NCBI RefSeq assembly: GCF_029953635.1
Contig: NZ_CP124543.1
Location: forward strand, 186,001 to 250,000
Reading direction: 5' to 3'
Source: Halotia branconii CENA392
Lineage (GTDB): Bacteria; Cyanobacteriota; Cyanobacteriia; Cyanobacteriales; Nostocaceae
DNA length: 64,000 nt
Shown here: piece by piece, positions 17,868 through 27,654 of the stretch
Numbering within the stretch: position 1 is the first letter of the stretch
Layout of the letters: each line of letters starts with the position of its first letter
Translations under genes and position numbers: made by a program
Notes under the pieces: model-generated
What the model was told of the DNA's origin: nothing
Databases searched by the model: none
Seen by the model: only the letters and a program-made list of their open reading frames with translations

Positions 17868-19063
17868 TATTCTTCCGGCAACTTATACTGCCCCACAATC
17901 CGCTTAGCATACTCCGGCACATGCCCCTCCAACTTCTTGGGATGATTCCGCTTCACATACAAATAATTCCTAGTAAAGTGCGAATCAATCGAAAACCGCG
18001 CATACTCCAAACCCTTCGGCCCAATTCTTTCAATCACCACACCCATGAGTTTCGCCGCCCACATCGGCAAAGTCACACCCTTATCATAAGCAGGAATACT
18101 TTGCTGTACAGCTTCTTGACGATTTCCTTGAGACATCACTGGCTGAGTATCTAACTGGTCTTGCACCAAGTCCAGCATTTCTTTACCAGTATCATTTCTG
18201 ACTACAATCCACTGCCAGCCAAAGGGTGCGCCCATATAACCAACGACTAAATCTGCCAAGGAGTTAACGTAATCAAAGCAACTCATGCAGGAAGGAGCAA
18301 AGACATCTTTAAGTTTGTTAGTTTTCAAACCAAAGAAAGGTACGGTTTCTGTTGATCCGTCTTCATGTTTGAAGTGAACCCGAAAATCTTGCATAAATTC
18401 GTAATGTACAACAGTATCAGGCGATCGACTGGTGGTTTCTAAGAATTTTTGCAGTCCGTCGCGGGTAACATTATCTACGCAAGGTGTACCTAAAACATAT
18501 AGTTTTTCTAAACCCAGTTGTTTTTCTACGGCTCGCAAAGCTTGAATTTGGCAACCAACACCAATTACCAATAATCGCTTCATTCCCGATTGTTCTATCT
18601 GTTCCAAAATAGAAAGGTTGGGTGAAAGTGTTGGTTTATTTACTCGTGCTGCTAGTATTTCTTCTGGGGTAAGAGCAATCACAGGCATGGGTTGAAAGCG
18701 GTCTTCTTTGGTGTTTTGGACACAGACAACACCTTCTACTAAACCGCGATTCAGCATTTCAATGGCGATGCTGCTAACAATACCCGTCCATTGTGCGCCT
18801 TCGATGGGCTGCTGTTTTCGCGCCGCCATCATGTCTTGATGAACACCAAAGTAGAGTTCATTGGCGTTATCGAGATCGCGCGATCGCCTGTGAGTTTGTT
18901 CTTCAAGTTCGCCTATTTGCTGATTAATAAAAGCACAAGCTTCCTTGACATAATGAATATAATATGTATCGCACAATCCGCATTCGCTACAAAGTTCTTT
19001 AGCAGGGCGGCGGCTAGTAGGTTTAAGAGCTTTGGCTTTTTTGTGAGGATAAACTGAGGTCAT
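17867..19063 (-). CDS. bciB: 3,8-divinyl chlorophyllide a 8-vinyl reductase (BciB type)
   Basis: A 398-residue protein of the coenzyme F420 hydrogenase/dehydrogenase beta-subunit family. The cysteine motif CSECGLCDTYY (about residues 24-34) and further cysteines in SCMSCFDYVNSLADLVVGYMG are consistent with two Fe-S clusters; LVIGVGCQIQALR is conserved. Cyanobacterial members of this length reduce the 8-vinyl group of divinyl chlorophyllide in chlorophyll synthesis. The stop codon abuts the right arm of the GxxExxY repeat. It is a single gene with its own upstream region. Confidence 0.88.
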   Translation of the reverse strand: MTSVYPHKKAKALKPTSRRPAKELCSECGLCDTYYIHYVKEACAFINQQIGELEEQTHRRSRDLDNANELYFGVHQDMMAARKQQPIEGAQWTGIVSSIAIEMLNRGLVEGVVCVQNTKEDRFQPMPVIALTPEEILAARVNKPTLSPNLSILEQIEQSGMKRLLVIGVGCQIQALRAVEKQLGLEKLYVLGTPCVDNVTRDGLQKFLETTSRSPDTVVHYEFMQDFRVHFKHEDGSTETVPFFGLKTNKLKDVFAPSCMSCFDYVNSLADLVVGYMGAPFGWQWIVVRNDTGKEMLDLVQDQLDTQPVMSQGNRQEAVQQSIPAYDKGVTLPMWAAKLMGVVIERIGPKGLEYARFSIDSHFTRNYLYVKRNHPKKLEGHVPEYAKRIVGQYKLPEE

Positions 19064-19327
19064 ATAAATTTTTGTTTTATCCAGGAATCACTTTTATTAC
19101 AATACCTTTACTGGCTATGAACTTTACGATACGTTTTTCAACGCAGAGGGACGCAAAGTAACGCAGAGTTTTACCTAATTTAATTCGCTACAAGTTAATG
19201 AGAGAGTATATTAGGACTTTTCTGACATAGTATTAAAAGCAAAATTTAAGGCTTAAGTAAATTTTACGAAGACGTAATAGTTTAACTGAGCCTAAGCTCT
19301 GGATAATGAGGTTTCCTAGATCAGCTT

Positions 19328-19576
19328 ATGACACTCTACGATCCAGATCAATCAGGGCAGAAGGCTCTAGAAAAGTTACGTGTAGCAGCAACTAGCGCCA
19401 GCTTAACTTTAGAAACTGCTCAACGAGACTACGCGCAAGCTCAAATCGAAGTTTATAAATGGTTAAAACGATATAAACTTGCCTTAGAAAGTCTCAAAGA
19501 AACTACTACTTCTAGTTCAAGCACCGTTGTTAACTTAGAACTAGAATCACTGCGAAAGCAACTAGAGCAAATGTAG
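19328..19576 (+). CDS. small conserved cyanobacterial protein with coiled-coil character
   Basis: An 82-residue protein, mostly helical and charged, with heptad-like spacing in ATSASLTLETAQRDYAQ and a C-terminal LELESLRKQLEQM. It has no signal peptide, cysteines or recognised domain. The frame starts at an ATG and is followed by a GCGCCTTTGC repeat. I treat it as a real gene because of its codon regularity; the function is unknown. Confidence 0.6.
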   Translation: MTLYDPDQSGQKALEKLRVAATSASLTLETAQRDYAQAQIEVYKWLKRYKLALESLKETTTSSSSTVVNLELESLRKQLEQM

Positions 19577-19605
19577 TCACTAAGACATCTACCTGAAATA
19601 CCTTC

Positions 19606-19640
19606 TCTTCCTTTGCGCCTTTGCGCCTTTGCGTGAGGCA
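19606..19640. repeat. GCGCCTTTGC-type tandem repeat
   Basis: Three tandem near-copies of the heptamer family TTTGCGCC ending in GCGTGAGG. The same string is found near 17411, 17838, 42109, 45839 and 47611 in one orientation or the other. It lies in the trpD upstream region. Confidence 0.6.
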
Positions 19641-19708
19641 GATTCATTTCTTGTTCCCATTTTTCGGTAGGATAGCTCCCAGACTCACAACACACTTCAA
19701 CCGGAGCT

Positions 19709-20764
19709 ATGACAACCTCGCCAATTCCTACTCAACAATGGTATATCCTCCTGCAACAATTAATTGATGGCCAATCCTTATCCCGCACTCAAGCAACCGA
19801 ATTGATGCAAGGATGGCTAAGTGAAGCAGTTCCCCCAGAATTATCAGGAGCAATTTTAACAGCACTGAACTTTAGAGGCGTTTCTGCTGATGAATTAACT
19901 GGAATGGCTGAGGTATTACAATCACAATGCTCACCCCTGAGAACTGATAACTCACAACTCAGTACAGTCATAGATACCTGTGGCACTGGTGGCGATGGTT
20001 CATCAACTTTTAATATTTCTACAGCCATTGCCTTTGTCGCCGCCGCTTATGGCGTACCCGTTGCCAAACATGGTAATCGTTCCGCATCAAGTCTGACAGG
20101 AAGTGCAGATGTTTTAGAAGCCTTGGGTGTAAACCTGAATGCCTCTAGCGAAAAAGTGCAAGCAGCACTATCACAAGTGGGGATCACTTTCTTATTTGCC
20201 CCTGGTTGGCATCCAGCATTGAAGGCAGTGGCTTCGTTACGCCGAACTCTAAAGATCCGAACGGTATTTAATTTGCTTGGGCCATTAGTCAATCCGTTGT
20301 ATCCCACTGGGCAAGTTGTGGGGCTATTTACTCCTAAACTTTTGGCAACTGTTGCCCAAGCATTACACAATTTGGGTAAACAAAAAGCAATTGTTTTACA
20401 TGGACGTGAAAGACTTGACGAAGCTGGGCTAGGAGATGTTACAGACTTGGCGGTGTTATCTGGAGGTGAAGTGCAAGTAACTACTCTTGATCCTCTGGAT
20501 TTAGATATAACACCTGCTCCCATCGGTGCGCTGCGGGGTGGAGATGTCTCAGAAAACGCCGCAATTCTCAAAGCAGTACTGCAAGGTAAGGGTACTCAGG
20601 CACAACAAGATGCAGTCGCTTTAAATGCCTCTTTGGCGCTGCAAGTAGCGGGTGTTATCCCATTATTAGATCACGCCCAAGGTATTAATGTAGCTAGGGA
20701 GATCCTACAGAACGGTACTCCTTGGGCAAAATTGGAGCAATTAGTCCAGTTTCTGAAGGATTGA
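19709..20764 (+). CDS. trpD: anthranilate phosphoribosyltransferase
   Basis: A 351-residue enzyme with the TrpD signatures [17 protein letters not shown] (phosphoribosyl-pyrophosphate site, about residues 88-104), [41 protein letters not shown] and [13 protein letters not shown]. It transfers the phosphoribosyl group to anthranilate in tryptophan synthesis. Its last 71 bases overlap the 3' end of the convergent protease gene. An unlinked location relative to other trp genes is normal in cyanobacteria. Confidence 0.96.
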   Translation: MTTSPIPTQQWYILLQQLIDGQSLSRTQATELMQGWLSEAVPPELSGAILTALNFRGVSADELTGMAEVLQSQCSPLRTDNSQLSTVIDTCGTGGDGSSTFNISTAIAFVAAAYGVPVAKHGNRSASSLTGSADVLEALGVNLNASSEKVQAALSQVGITFLFAPGWHPALKAVASLRRTLKIRTVFNLLGPLVNPLYPTGQVVGLFTPKLLATVAQALHNLGKQKAIVLHGRERLDEAGLGDVTDLAVLSGGEVQVTTLDPLDLDITPAPIGALRGGDVSENAAILKAVLQGKGTQAQQDAVALNASLALQVAGVIPLLDHAQGINVAREILQNGTPWAKLEQLVQFLKD

Positions 20765-21743
20765 TTTGTGATCGCGACTGTGGGCGAAATTCTACAACGT
20801 TACGTTTAATGGTGACATCGTAGTTACCAAAAAAGTCATGTCCTAATAATCCAGTTTCTAATTCTAAGCCAGCGATCGCTACTGGCACTTTATTTACTCT
20901 TACGCCACCGACTGCCATCGAATCAACATAACCCACAGGAAACTCTACAGCTTTAGAACTGGCGGTGTTAGCCTTGGCTTTTCCGACTGGTACTATCCCC
21001 AAAGCATTAGCCATTTGTTGAGTAATTACAGTTCCACTGGCTCCTGTATCTACAATCATGTCAAATTGTTGCTGTCCATTAAAGGTAACTGTGACAATTG
21101 GCGTTCCCCCAACTCGCCTTCTAATTGGGGCAACAAATACTTCTTTTTCTGAAGGAAGTATTTCTGATGAGGAAAAAATCGGTCTAGTTGGTGGCAATTT
21201 GACTCGTACAGGTGGGGGTACTGGTATGGGAACCTGGGGTGAAGTTTTTACTTGGGGAACAGCAACTACTATTTTTGGGGGATTAGCTTTAGCTACTGGT
21301 GGAGGGCTGGGAGCAGCTTTGCGTAGAGCATACTTCACTTGAAGCTGGTATTCTGAGATTTTAGCTTGAGCGATCGCAAATTCCGAGCTTTGTCGCCGGA
21401 CTTTTTTCATTAAGGCGATCGCATCTTGAAACTGACTCGCCACTAAGTTCCAATCATCTGGGGATTGAGCAGATTGGCTGATACTTAAAGCACCCGCAGC
21501 TTTATCTAAACCTAGTTCAAAAGAACTGGGTTCCATTACCGACGGTGGCAAGTCTTCTGGTTCTGGAATGACTGGTGCTGTTGGTTCTCCAGGAGACGGC
21601 GTTACCTGATTGTCAGTCACTACCGACTGTTGATTGCGAAGAATCGCACCAGTTTGTTTTTCTTGACTACAAGCAACACCCAGAACCGCTAAAACACTTG
21701 AAATCAAAATCAGGGCTGCACGAGATAAAAAAGACTGAAGCAT
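20694..21743 (-). CDS. retropepsin-like aspartic protease, lipoprotein
   Basis: A 349-residue protein starting at [14 protein letters not shown]. The N-terminus is a lipoprotein signal with the lipobox LGVACS (Cys near residue 26). A Pro-rich linker (about 125-205) follows, then a single retropepsin-like domain with the catalytic DTGAS ([14 protein letters not shown]) and the matching [13 protein letters not shown] strand. Such clan AA single-domain proteases act as dimers in the cell envelope; substrates are unknown. An earlier in-frame ATG at 21809 would bury the signal peptide. The 3' end overlaps trpD by 71 bases in convergent orientation. Confidence 0.82.
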   Translation of the reverse strand: MLQSFLSRAALILISSVLAVLGVACSQEKQTGAILRNQQSVVTDNQVTPSPGEPTAPVIPEPEDLPPSVMEPSSFELGLDKAAGALSISQSAQSPDDWNLVASQFQDAIALMKKVRRQSSEFAIAQAKISEYQLQVKYALRKAAPSPPPVAKANPPKIVVAVPQVKTSPQVPIPVPPPVRVKLPPTRPIFSSSEILPSEKEVFVAPIRRRVGGTPIVTVTFNGQQQFDMIVDTGASGTVITQQMANALGIVPVGKAKANTASSKAVEFPVGYVDSMAVGGVRVNKVPVAIAGLELETGLLGHDFFGNYDVTIKRNVVEFRPQSRSQINPSETGLIAPILPKEYRSVGSP

Positions 21744-21962
21744 AATTAACTTCGATTTAAACTGCCCAAGGGACTGCAAATCTACTTTTGCCACCGATTC
21801 CCCTTTCAAAATTTTATCTTTTTAATTTTTAATTAATTCCCTTAAGAACGCGAAATTTCTTAACTCATGGGATAATTACATTCGCAGTATTGACTAAAGT
21901 GGGGATCAAAGACTGTTCATTCTTAACTGTTGACCGCTAAATGTCAACTGTCAAGAACTAGA

Positions 21963-22027
21963 GAAAGCAGGGGAGGCAGGGGAAGCAAGGGAAGCAGAGG
22001 AAGACAGGGAGACAGGGAGACAAGGGG
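21963..22027. repeat. purine-rich GGGGAGGCA-type repeat block
   Basis: Tandem 9-mers (GGGGAGGCA, GGGGAAGCA and variants) running into GACAGGGA repeats, in the carA upstream region. It resembles the core of the MITE-like elements at 3098 and 52749 but lacks their inverted ends. CCATGCCC-type repeats follow at about 22190-22230. No gene is supported between 21810 and 22234. Confidence 0.6.
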
Positions 22028-22234
22028 ATGGCAAGACAAGAAAAGCAGCGCGGTCTTTGTTGGAACAACTTTCTGCGGGCTGCCTCACCAAGTGGAACGA
22101 CTGCGGGAGACATTATCTTTCCCAATTCTCCTTGTCTCCAATTCTTCTTTGATCCCCTCTGCACCCCGCACCCTGCCCCAATTCCTCTTCTCCATGCCCC
22201 ATGCCCAATGCCCAATGCCCCAATCTTTTAGCTT

Positions 22235-23401
22235 ATGCCTTTGTCTGATACAATCCCTGCTCTACTTGTCCTGGCAGATGGAACCACTTATCGCGGTTGG
22301 TCTTTCGGTGCGACGGGAACCACAATCGGAGAAGTGGTCTTTAATACTGGCATGACAGGATATCAAGAAGTATTAACTGACCCTAGTTACTGCGGTCAAA
22401 TTGTGATTTTTACCTATCCTGAATTAGGCAACACTGGCGTTAATCCTGAAGACGAAGAATCGGCTCAACCGCAAGCCAAAGGTGCGATCGCTTGTAATAT
22501 TTGTTACAAACCAAGTAACTGGAGATCAACACAATCCTTGCCTGACTATCTGAAACAATACCAAATACCAGGTATCTATGGAATTGATACCCGCGCTCTC
22601 ACTCGCAAAATTCGCATGTTTGGAGCGATGAACGGCGGCATTTCCACCACGATTCTAGATGAGATGGAGTTATTAGAGCAGGTACAAGCAGCTCCCAACA
22701 TGGCAGGATTGAATTTGGTACGTGAAGTCACAACCTCCAAAGTTTATGAATGGTCAGATCCTACAATCCCAGCTTGGGAATTTAACTCAGAATCGGCGGC
22801 AAATATCGGAGAATCTTTTACCGTTGTTGCCCTTGACTTTGGCGTAAAACGTAATATATTGCGTCGTTTAGCAAGTTATGGCTGTCGGGTGATAGTTGTT
22901 CCTGCTGATACACCACCAGAAGAAATTCTCAATTACAATCCAGATGGTGTTTTTCTTTCCAACGGGCCAGGCGACCCTGCGGCAGTTACTGAGGGAATTG
23001 CAACTACCAAAGCATTGCTGCAAAGTCAAAAACCCATTTTTGGCATTTGTATGGGACATCAAATTTTAGGTCATGCCCTTGGAGCAGAAACCTTTAAATT
23101 AAAATTTGGTCATCGCGGTCTCAATCAACCTGCGGGTTTACAACAAAGGATAGAAATTACTAGCCAAAACCATAGCTTTGCGATCAACCCAGATTCATTA
23201 CCTGAGACAGTTGTAGAAATCAGTCACCTTAACCTCAACGATCGCACCGTTGCTGGGGTACGTCACAAATCTCTGCCGATATTTTCCGTACAATATCACC
23301 CAGAAGCCAGTCCCGGCCCTCACGATGCTGATTACTTGTTTGAACAATTTGTCCAAGCAATGCAAACAGCACGTCAAGCGACTATAGGGCATAGAGCATA
23401 G
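22235..23401 (+). CDS. carA: carbamoyl-phosphate synthase small (glutaminase) subunit
   Basis: A 388-residue protein. The N-terminal CPSase small-chain domain shows [33 protein letters not shown] and [12 protein letters not shown]. The C-terminal class I glutamine amidotransferase domain carries [11 protein letters not shown], the nucleophile motif [10 protein letters not shown] (Cys near residue 271) and [10 protein letters not shown] with the catalytic His and Glu. It releases ammonia from glutamine for carbamoyl phosphate used in arginine and pyrimidine synthesis. The large subunit is not in this window. Confidence 0.96.
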   Translation: MPLSDTIPALLVLADGTTYRGWSFGATGTTIGEVVFNTGMTGYQEVLTDPSYCGQIVIFTYPELGNTGVNPEDEESAQPQAKGAIACNICYKPSNWRSTQSLPDYLKQYQIPGIYGIDTRALTRKIRMFGAMNGGISTTILDEMELLEQVQAAPNMAGLNLVREVTTSKVYEWSDPTIPAWEFNSESAANIGESFTVVALDFGVKRNILRRLASYGCRVIVVPADTPPEEILNYNPDGVFLSNGPGDPAAVTEGIATTKALLQSQKPIFGICMGHQILGHALGAETFKLKFGHRGLNQPAGLQQRIEITSQNHSFAINPDSLPETVVEISHLNLNDRTVAGVRHKSLPIFSVQYHPEASPGPHDADYLFEQFVQAMQTARQATIGHRA

Positions 23402-23423
23402 GGTATGGGACATAGGTTATTTT

Positions 23424-23515
23424 CTCCCTCTGCTTCCCCTGCTTCCCCTGCCTCCCCTGCTCCCTGCTCCCTGCCCCTCTGCTTCTTCCCCTGCTTCCCC
23501 TACCTCGCCTACTCC
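23424..23515. repeat. pyrimidine-rich CCCCTGCTT-type repeat block
   Basis: The reverse-strand version of the GGGGAAGCA/GGGGAGGCA 9-mers, about ten degenerate units between carA and the STAS gene. It has no inverted ends and no coding potential. Confidence 0.6.
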
Positions 23516-23532
23516 AGCAGGTTCTAGACAAT

Positions 23533-23949
23533 TTGCACAAAAACCATCTATACTTGAGCGTTCACTTTAATGATGAGGAGGGAATTATTGCTGAGCCACT
23601 TAATCTAACCGTGAGCCTAAGAGGCACTCGTGAAGTCCGGGATAACTGTCAGCTATTCCGCCTCACAGGTTTGTTAGATGCATTTTCTGAACCGACATTT
23701 CGCAAAGTACTCGGTAACAAAATTGATGAGGGACCAAAGCACATTATCTTGGATCTCTCACAAATCGACTTTGTTGATAGCTCTGGCTTGGGCGCGCTCG
23801 TGCAGCTAGCCAAACAAGCTCAAACCGCAGATGGCACTTTGCAAATTGTCACTAATGCAAGAGTAACTCAGACAGTCAAACTTGTTCGCTTAGAGAAGTT
23901 TCTTTCGCTGCAAACTTCAGTTGACGCAGCGCTAGAAAATATCAAGTAG
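23533..23949 (+). CDS. STAS-domain anti-sigma factor antagonist-like protein
   Basis: A 138-residue protein whose C-terminal 105 residues form a STAS domain of the SpoIIAA type: RLTGLLDAFSEPTFRKVL, then HIILDLSQIDFVDSSGLGAL with the serine that is phosphorylated in such antagonists, and a final helix LEKFLSLQTSV. It is expected to act in partner switching with an anti-sigma kinase. The start is uncertain: the frame opens with TTG at 23533, while a GTG at 23611 gives the compact form that begins right at the domain. No kinase partner gene is adjacent. Confidence 0.82.
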   Translation: MHKNHLYLSVHFNDEEGIIAEPLNLTVSLRGTREVRDNCQLFRLTGLLDAFSEPTFRKVLGNKIDEGPKHIILDLSQIDFVDSSGLGALVQLAKQAQTADGTLQIVTNARVTQTVKLVRLEKFLSLQTSVDAALENIK

Positions 23950-24277
23950 TATTGATCGTTTGATTAGAGAGTTCAATTTAGCTATCCGAATGCTTGATCT
24001 GGATAGCTTAATTTTTAGAGACGCTGGCAAACAACCTCTCTCCTTGTGAGAGAGGGACAAAAGCCAGCAGATCTAAAATGTCAGCATATTGCCAAGAAAA
24101 TAAGTATATCTCAATATGTCAAAATAAAGGATAGATATACACAAAAAAACTTTGTAGCCTTTAGCTATACTGAAAGATAGCAGGGTTTTTAGGCATGTAT
24201 AACTAAATAATTTGTATTTTTAGTCTATCAAATATTTGATATTTTAAATGACTACTTGTCAAATAAAGGAGACTATT

Positions 24278-24363
24278 TATGACTAACGCATAGGTAACGG
24301 AAAATATAACCGCAGAGGACACAAAGAAATAGGAGTTTCAGAGAGTTATTGCGTAAGTCCTAA
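24278..24363. repeat. small element with TAGGACTTACGCA inverted ends, copy 1
   Basis: The left end TATGACTAACGCA (24278-24290) pairs with TGCGTAAGTCCTAA (24350-24363) with few mismatches. The interior holds CGCAGAGGACACAAAG and AGGAGTTTCAGAGAG. A second copy with the same ends and interior lies at 42143-42236. About 86 bp, non-coding, MITE-like. Confidence 0.55.
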
Positions 24364-24365
24364 TA

Positions 24366-24496
24366 CTATAGTAATCCGGTTTGATTCGGTGAATTTATTT
24401 GTGTAGGTAGGGAACAGGAAACAGGAAACAGGGAACAGTTAAGAAGGGATAGATATGCACTGAATCGTGTTCAAAAATCAAATAGGAGTCCTATAT
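24366..24496. repeat. small element with CTATAGTAATCC / GGAGTCCTATA inverted ends
   Basis: The left end CTATAGTAATCCGGTTTGATT and the right end AATCAAATAGGAGTCCTATA are imperfect inverted repeats. The interior contains GGGAACAGGAAACAGG. A related but more degraded copy lies at 45762-45918, and a lone left end at 37098-37125. The region from 23950 to 24655 holds only these two elements and AT-rich sequence; no gene is seen. Confidence 0.5.
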
Positions 24497-24655
24497 AAAG
24501 ATGAGTTTTCAGTACAAGTTCAATTAAAAAAGATAAAATTTAATCATTAATTTTGATAGTGTTGATTATGCTAGATATACCAGCATGGCATATCCAAAAA
24601 AGAGTAAATATTTTTACTGCCTTTTGAATTTAGCCCATTCAGGAATGATTAACTT

Positions 24656-25138
24656 GTGAAGTCAAAGGAGGAAAAGCTATTAGATGGACAACAAGATGAA
24701 GCCCCTCAGCTAAATTCATCTTTGACCCAAGCATTCTTGGCAACTACAGCCCAATTACCACAAGAGATTTCCCAGACACAATTACAACAAATTTCTCCTG
24801 CTGCCTTAGCGTATTTAGGAGATGCAATTTATGAATTGTATGTTAGGATGTTCTATCTACTGCCATTACAGCGGACAGACACCTACCATCATTTGGTAGT
24901 AGCACAGGTAAGAGCCGAAACCCAGGCACTTCATTTGCGATCGCTAATCCCTGATCTCACAAAAACAGAATTAGAAATTGTCCGACGAGGTCGTAACGCT
25001 GCCACAAAACGCCCAAAACGAGTTGATCCCGATATCTATCAACAGGCAACTAGTCTAGAAACTTTAATTGGCTATCTTTATCTCACCGATTCCCAACGCT
25101 TAACCGAACTGTTGCAAAAACTTCACTTAGAGAAATAG
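24656..25138 (+). CDS. mrnC: Mini-ribonuclease 3 (RNase III catalytic domain only)
   Basis: A 160-residue protein with an RNase III catalytic domain and no double-stranded RNA-binding domain, as in Mini-III. The motif LAYLGDAIYELYVRMF (about residues 52-67) carries the metal-binding Asp, and LEIVRRGRNA and ATSLETLIGYLYL with the second acidic site follow. Mini-III trims the 23S rRNA precursor. The GTG start at 24656 gives a short disordered leader. It is followed by rlmB on the same strand, another 23S rRNA factor, with a 96-base gap. Confidence 0.9.
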   Translation: MKSKEEKLLDGQQDEAPQLNSSLTQAFLATTAQLPQEISQTQLQQISPAALAYLGDAIYELYVRMFYLLPLQRTDTYHHLVVAQVRAETQALHLRSLIPDLTKTELEIVRRGRNAATKRPKRVDPDIYQQATSLETLIGYLYLTDSQRLTELLQKLHLEK

Positions 25139-25234
25139 TGGGCAACTCCATCTTATGAAAGGAAATTCAACAGTTGAGATCCGGTAAATTCAAGGAATCT
25201 GGAAGCCCACCCACAAGCTATACCCAAAACTGAT

Positions 25235-26209
25235 ATGCAAAATAAACCAAGAAAAATCAAGACTTCTGGCGAACCAAACCGTGGGCAACCGCTGAAAATT
25301 AAGACTAAGCGTGTCATCGCTAATTCGATTCACACTCCTAGTCCTAAACATAAAAAAGGGGATAGTAATTCTCTATCCAATAGCCCACGCCCACACCGCG
25401 ATTTTTCTCATCCATCTCCATCTCTAAAACACACAGAAGATAACGACTTGATTTATGGTCGTCATCCCGTTTTGAGTGCTTTAGAAAGTGAGCGAGAACT
25501 GAATCGCATTTGGGTTACTCCTCGCCTACGCTATGATCCCCGTTTTCATCATTTGATTCTCCAAGCTAAAGACAATGGCACAGTCATTGACGAAGTAGAA
25601 CCAAAGCGCTTAGACCAAATTACCAACGGTGCTAATCACCAAGGTATAGCAGCACAAATAGCTCCCTATACCTACATTGAATTGCCAGATTTGATTGAAC
25701 AAACAAAATCAGTAACTGACCCTGTAATTGTAGTAGCTGATGGCATCACTGATCCCCATAACTTAGGTGCAATTATTCGCACCGCCGAAGCTATAGGCGC
25801 TCAGGGATTAGTCATACCTCAAAGAAGGGCATCAGGAATCACTTCTACCGTTGTCAAAGTGGCAGCAGGTGCTTTAGAAAATTTTACTGTCGCCAGAGTA
25901 GTCAACCTCAGCCGCGCCTTAGAAGAATTGAAAGAGGCTGGTTTTTGGATTTATGGTACTGCCGCTGCTGGCAGTGAACCTCTACATGCAGTCAAGTTCA
26001 GTGGCCCGATCGCTTTGGTAATTGGCTCTGAAGGTGAAGGTCTGAGTCTGTTGACACAACGCTCCTGCGATGTACTGGTATCAATCCCCCTGATGGGTAA
26101 GACCCCTAGCCTGAACGCTTCAGTAGCCGCAGGTATGGCGCTTTATGAGATTTATCGCCAGCGATCGCTAAACACGTTGTACCTAGATAAATTACAAAAA
26201 CCTCTTTAA
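25235..26209 (+). CDS. rlmB: 23S rRNA (guanosine-2'-O-)-methyltransferase RlmB
   Basis: A 324-residue SPOUT-class methyltransferase. The first 65 residues are a basic, low-complexity extension; the RNA-binding L30e-like domain starts at [16 protein letters not shown]. The knotted catalytic domain contains [35 protein letters not shown] and [22 protein letters not shown], the three SPOUT motifs. It methylates the 2'-hydroxyl of a conserved guanosine (G2251 in E. coli) in the peptidyl-transferase centre. Downstream of mrnC, consistent with shared rRNA maturation. Confidence 0.93.
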   Translation: MQNKPRKIKTSGEPNRGQPLKIKTKRVIANSIHTPSPKHKKGDSNSLSNSPRPHRDFSHPSPSLKHTEDNDLIYGRHPVLSALESERELNRIWVTPRLRYDPRFHHLILQAKDNGTVIDEVEPKRLDQITNGANHQGIAAQIAPYTYIELPDLIEQTKSVTDPVIVVADGITDPHNLGAIIRTAEAIGAQGLVIPQRRASGITSTVVKVAAGALENFTVARVVNLSRALEELKEAGFWIYGTAAAGSEPLHAVKFSGPIALVIGSEGEGLSLLTQRSCDVLVSIPLMGKTPSLNASVAAGMALYEIYRQRSLNTLYLDKLQKPL

Positions 26210-26297
26210 AAATTAAGAGGAAAAGAGTATAAAGAAATGTAAAAGTAAAATATCGTTGTTTAAAATTTAGTACCACGTTGATCAATCAGCAACAACT

Positions 26298-26600
26298 ATG
26301 AAAACAATTTGGGATAACCTGAAAGAATCTTTGATTAACACATTTAACAGTCTCGGCTTAGCTTGGTGGGTGGAAATAGTAACGCAAAATCCGCGTTGTA
26401 CCTACTATTTTGGGCCATTTTTAAGTTCTGCTGATGCGAAAGTGGCACTTAAAGGCTACGTAGAAGATTTAGAAGCAGAAGGCGCACAGGGAATAATTGT
26501 AAATGTTAAGCGCTGCAAACCAGGGACTCTCACAATTGCTGAAGACTTGGGGGAAAGGATTGACCGCAAAGTAAAGCCTGTCTTTAGCGGTCTGATGTAA
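26298..26600 (+). CDS. DUF1816 protein (cyanobacterial, linker-associated)
   Basis: A 100-residue protein matching DUF1816: LAWWVEIVTQNPRCTYYFGPF at residues 21-41, then ADAKVALKGYVEDLEAEGAQ and IIVNVKRCKPGTLTI. The family is essentially limited to cyanobacteria and its fold resembles the small CpcD-like linker domain of phycobilisomes. Its role is unknown. Single gene with its own upstream region. Confidence 0.82.
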   Translation: MKTIWDNLKESLINTFNSLGLAWWVEIVTQNPRCTYYFGPFLSSADAKVALKGYVEDLEAEGAQGIIVNVKRCKPGTLTIAEDLGERIDRKVKPVFSGLM

Positions 26601-26806
26601 GTAAGGCAAGAGAGTCAAATAAGAGACAGGGGAGCAAAGGTGATGGTTTCTACTCCCTTGTTTTTTTGATTTTTGACCACTGACTTAGGGCAGATCGGCC
26701 TCAATCTGTGGAAGAGTGGTTACAACTGCTAGTTCCTAAACAGGAGTCGCAATCATATACATCAGTTTCACCACGAGTTTAATCACCATTTACGGCAGAT
26801 CCTTGG

Positions 26807-27295
26807 ATGTGGATACGATGGTCTTTCTTGTTTTGGGTGTGCCTAGGTTTAGGAGTTATCAATCTACCATCAATTGTTCATGAACGTGATTTGGCACAGA
26901 TTTCTTCGCGGGCTTCCATTCTAGCTTTTCTAGCTTTTTTAACTGCACTTTTTGCACCTATTACTGAATTTGGAAAAGTTTTTAGGTGGAGACCTGTGTT
27001 TGTGGGTTTGATAGCAGCTTTTCTGGGAGCATTAGTAGCTCCATCAGTAATTTCTGTTGAACCTACTCATAGTTTTTGGGATGTAATTTTAATTTATGCG
27101 TTCTTAGGTTACTTTTTAGGTCTTCTTTTGGGAGTACCGTCTGTAATTTTAGGAATTACCAAGAGAGATTTACAAGCATATTTCAATAGGTTTATGACAG
27201 TTGTAATTTTGCTAGGAGTTTCTCTGTCAGCTATAGCTTTAAGTTGGGCAATTTTTGCTTACCCTTTCTTGTTAAAGCAGTACGGTCAATCGTAG
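26807..27295 (+). CDS. small integral membrane protein of unknown function
   Basis: A 162-residue hydrophobic protein with about four to five membrane segments (roughly residues 3-20, 38-55, 65-85, 90-115 and 128-155). No catalytic motif or known transporter signature is visible. The ATG follows an AT-poor stretch with GGATGTGG, so the start is uncertain. It lies next to the gene remnants at 27.4 kb but its own frame is intact. Confidence 0.6.
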   Translation: MWIRWSFLFWVCLGLGVINLPSIVHERDLAQISSRASILAFLAFLTALFAPITEFGKVFRWRPVFVGLIAAFLGALVAPSVISVEPTHSFWDVILIYAFLGYFLGLLLGVPSVILGITKRDLQAYFNRFMTVVILLGVSLSAIALSWAIFAYPFLLKQYGQS

Positions 27296-27401
27296 GCTAG
27301 ATTGACACAAGAAATCCAACAGCTTTTCTTCGCCACCGTTGTTTCAAACAAACACTGGCTTCATGGTTTGAGATAAAATATAGGGATAATATTGAAATAA
27401 T

Positions 27402-27540
27402 GCAAACCCAATAACAATTCGCCAACTCCGCTATAGCAAAGAAGAATTTGTTCGACGTGGCAAAGAGATCTATAAAGCTCAAGTTCGATCTCAAGTCGAG
27501 GAAGGCATCATGGCAAGATTGTGATAATTTACCTAGAATC
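27402..27540 (+). pseudogene. frameshifted N-terminal remnant of a conserved cyanobacterial protein
   Basis: In one frame the sequence reads PITIRQLRYSKEEFVRRGKE and continues IYKAQVRSQVEEG; after a one-base shift it continues HHGKIVIIYLE. This matches the start of a common cyanobacterial family of about 90 residues, as I recall it (RYSKEEFAQRGDEIYESQV...VEEGNHGKIVAIDIETG). The start codon is also one base out of frame. The rest of the gene is missing. Function of the intact family is unknown to me. Confidence 0.5.
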
Positions 27541-27654
27541 GTCATTAACGCAATAGAGGAGAGGATGAGCAGACTATTACTTGAGATTTCAAACGATGTC
27601 GCGGAATCTCTTCAGCTTCCACCTTCAGAACGCCTCTCTCGTCTACAACGGGAA

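Noticed and set aside
21930..22355. 141-residue protein before carA
   Set aside because: It runs through the purine-rich repeat and into the carA frame shadow. No family match.
23950..24655. Small RNA gene in the STAS-mrnC gap
   Set aside because: Inverted repeats here are explained by two MITE-like elements; no known RNA family was recognised.
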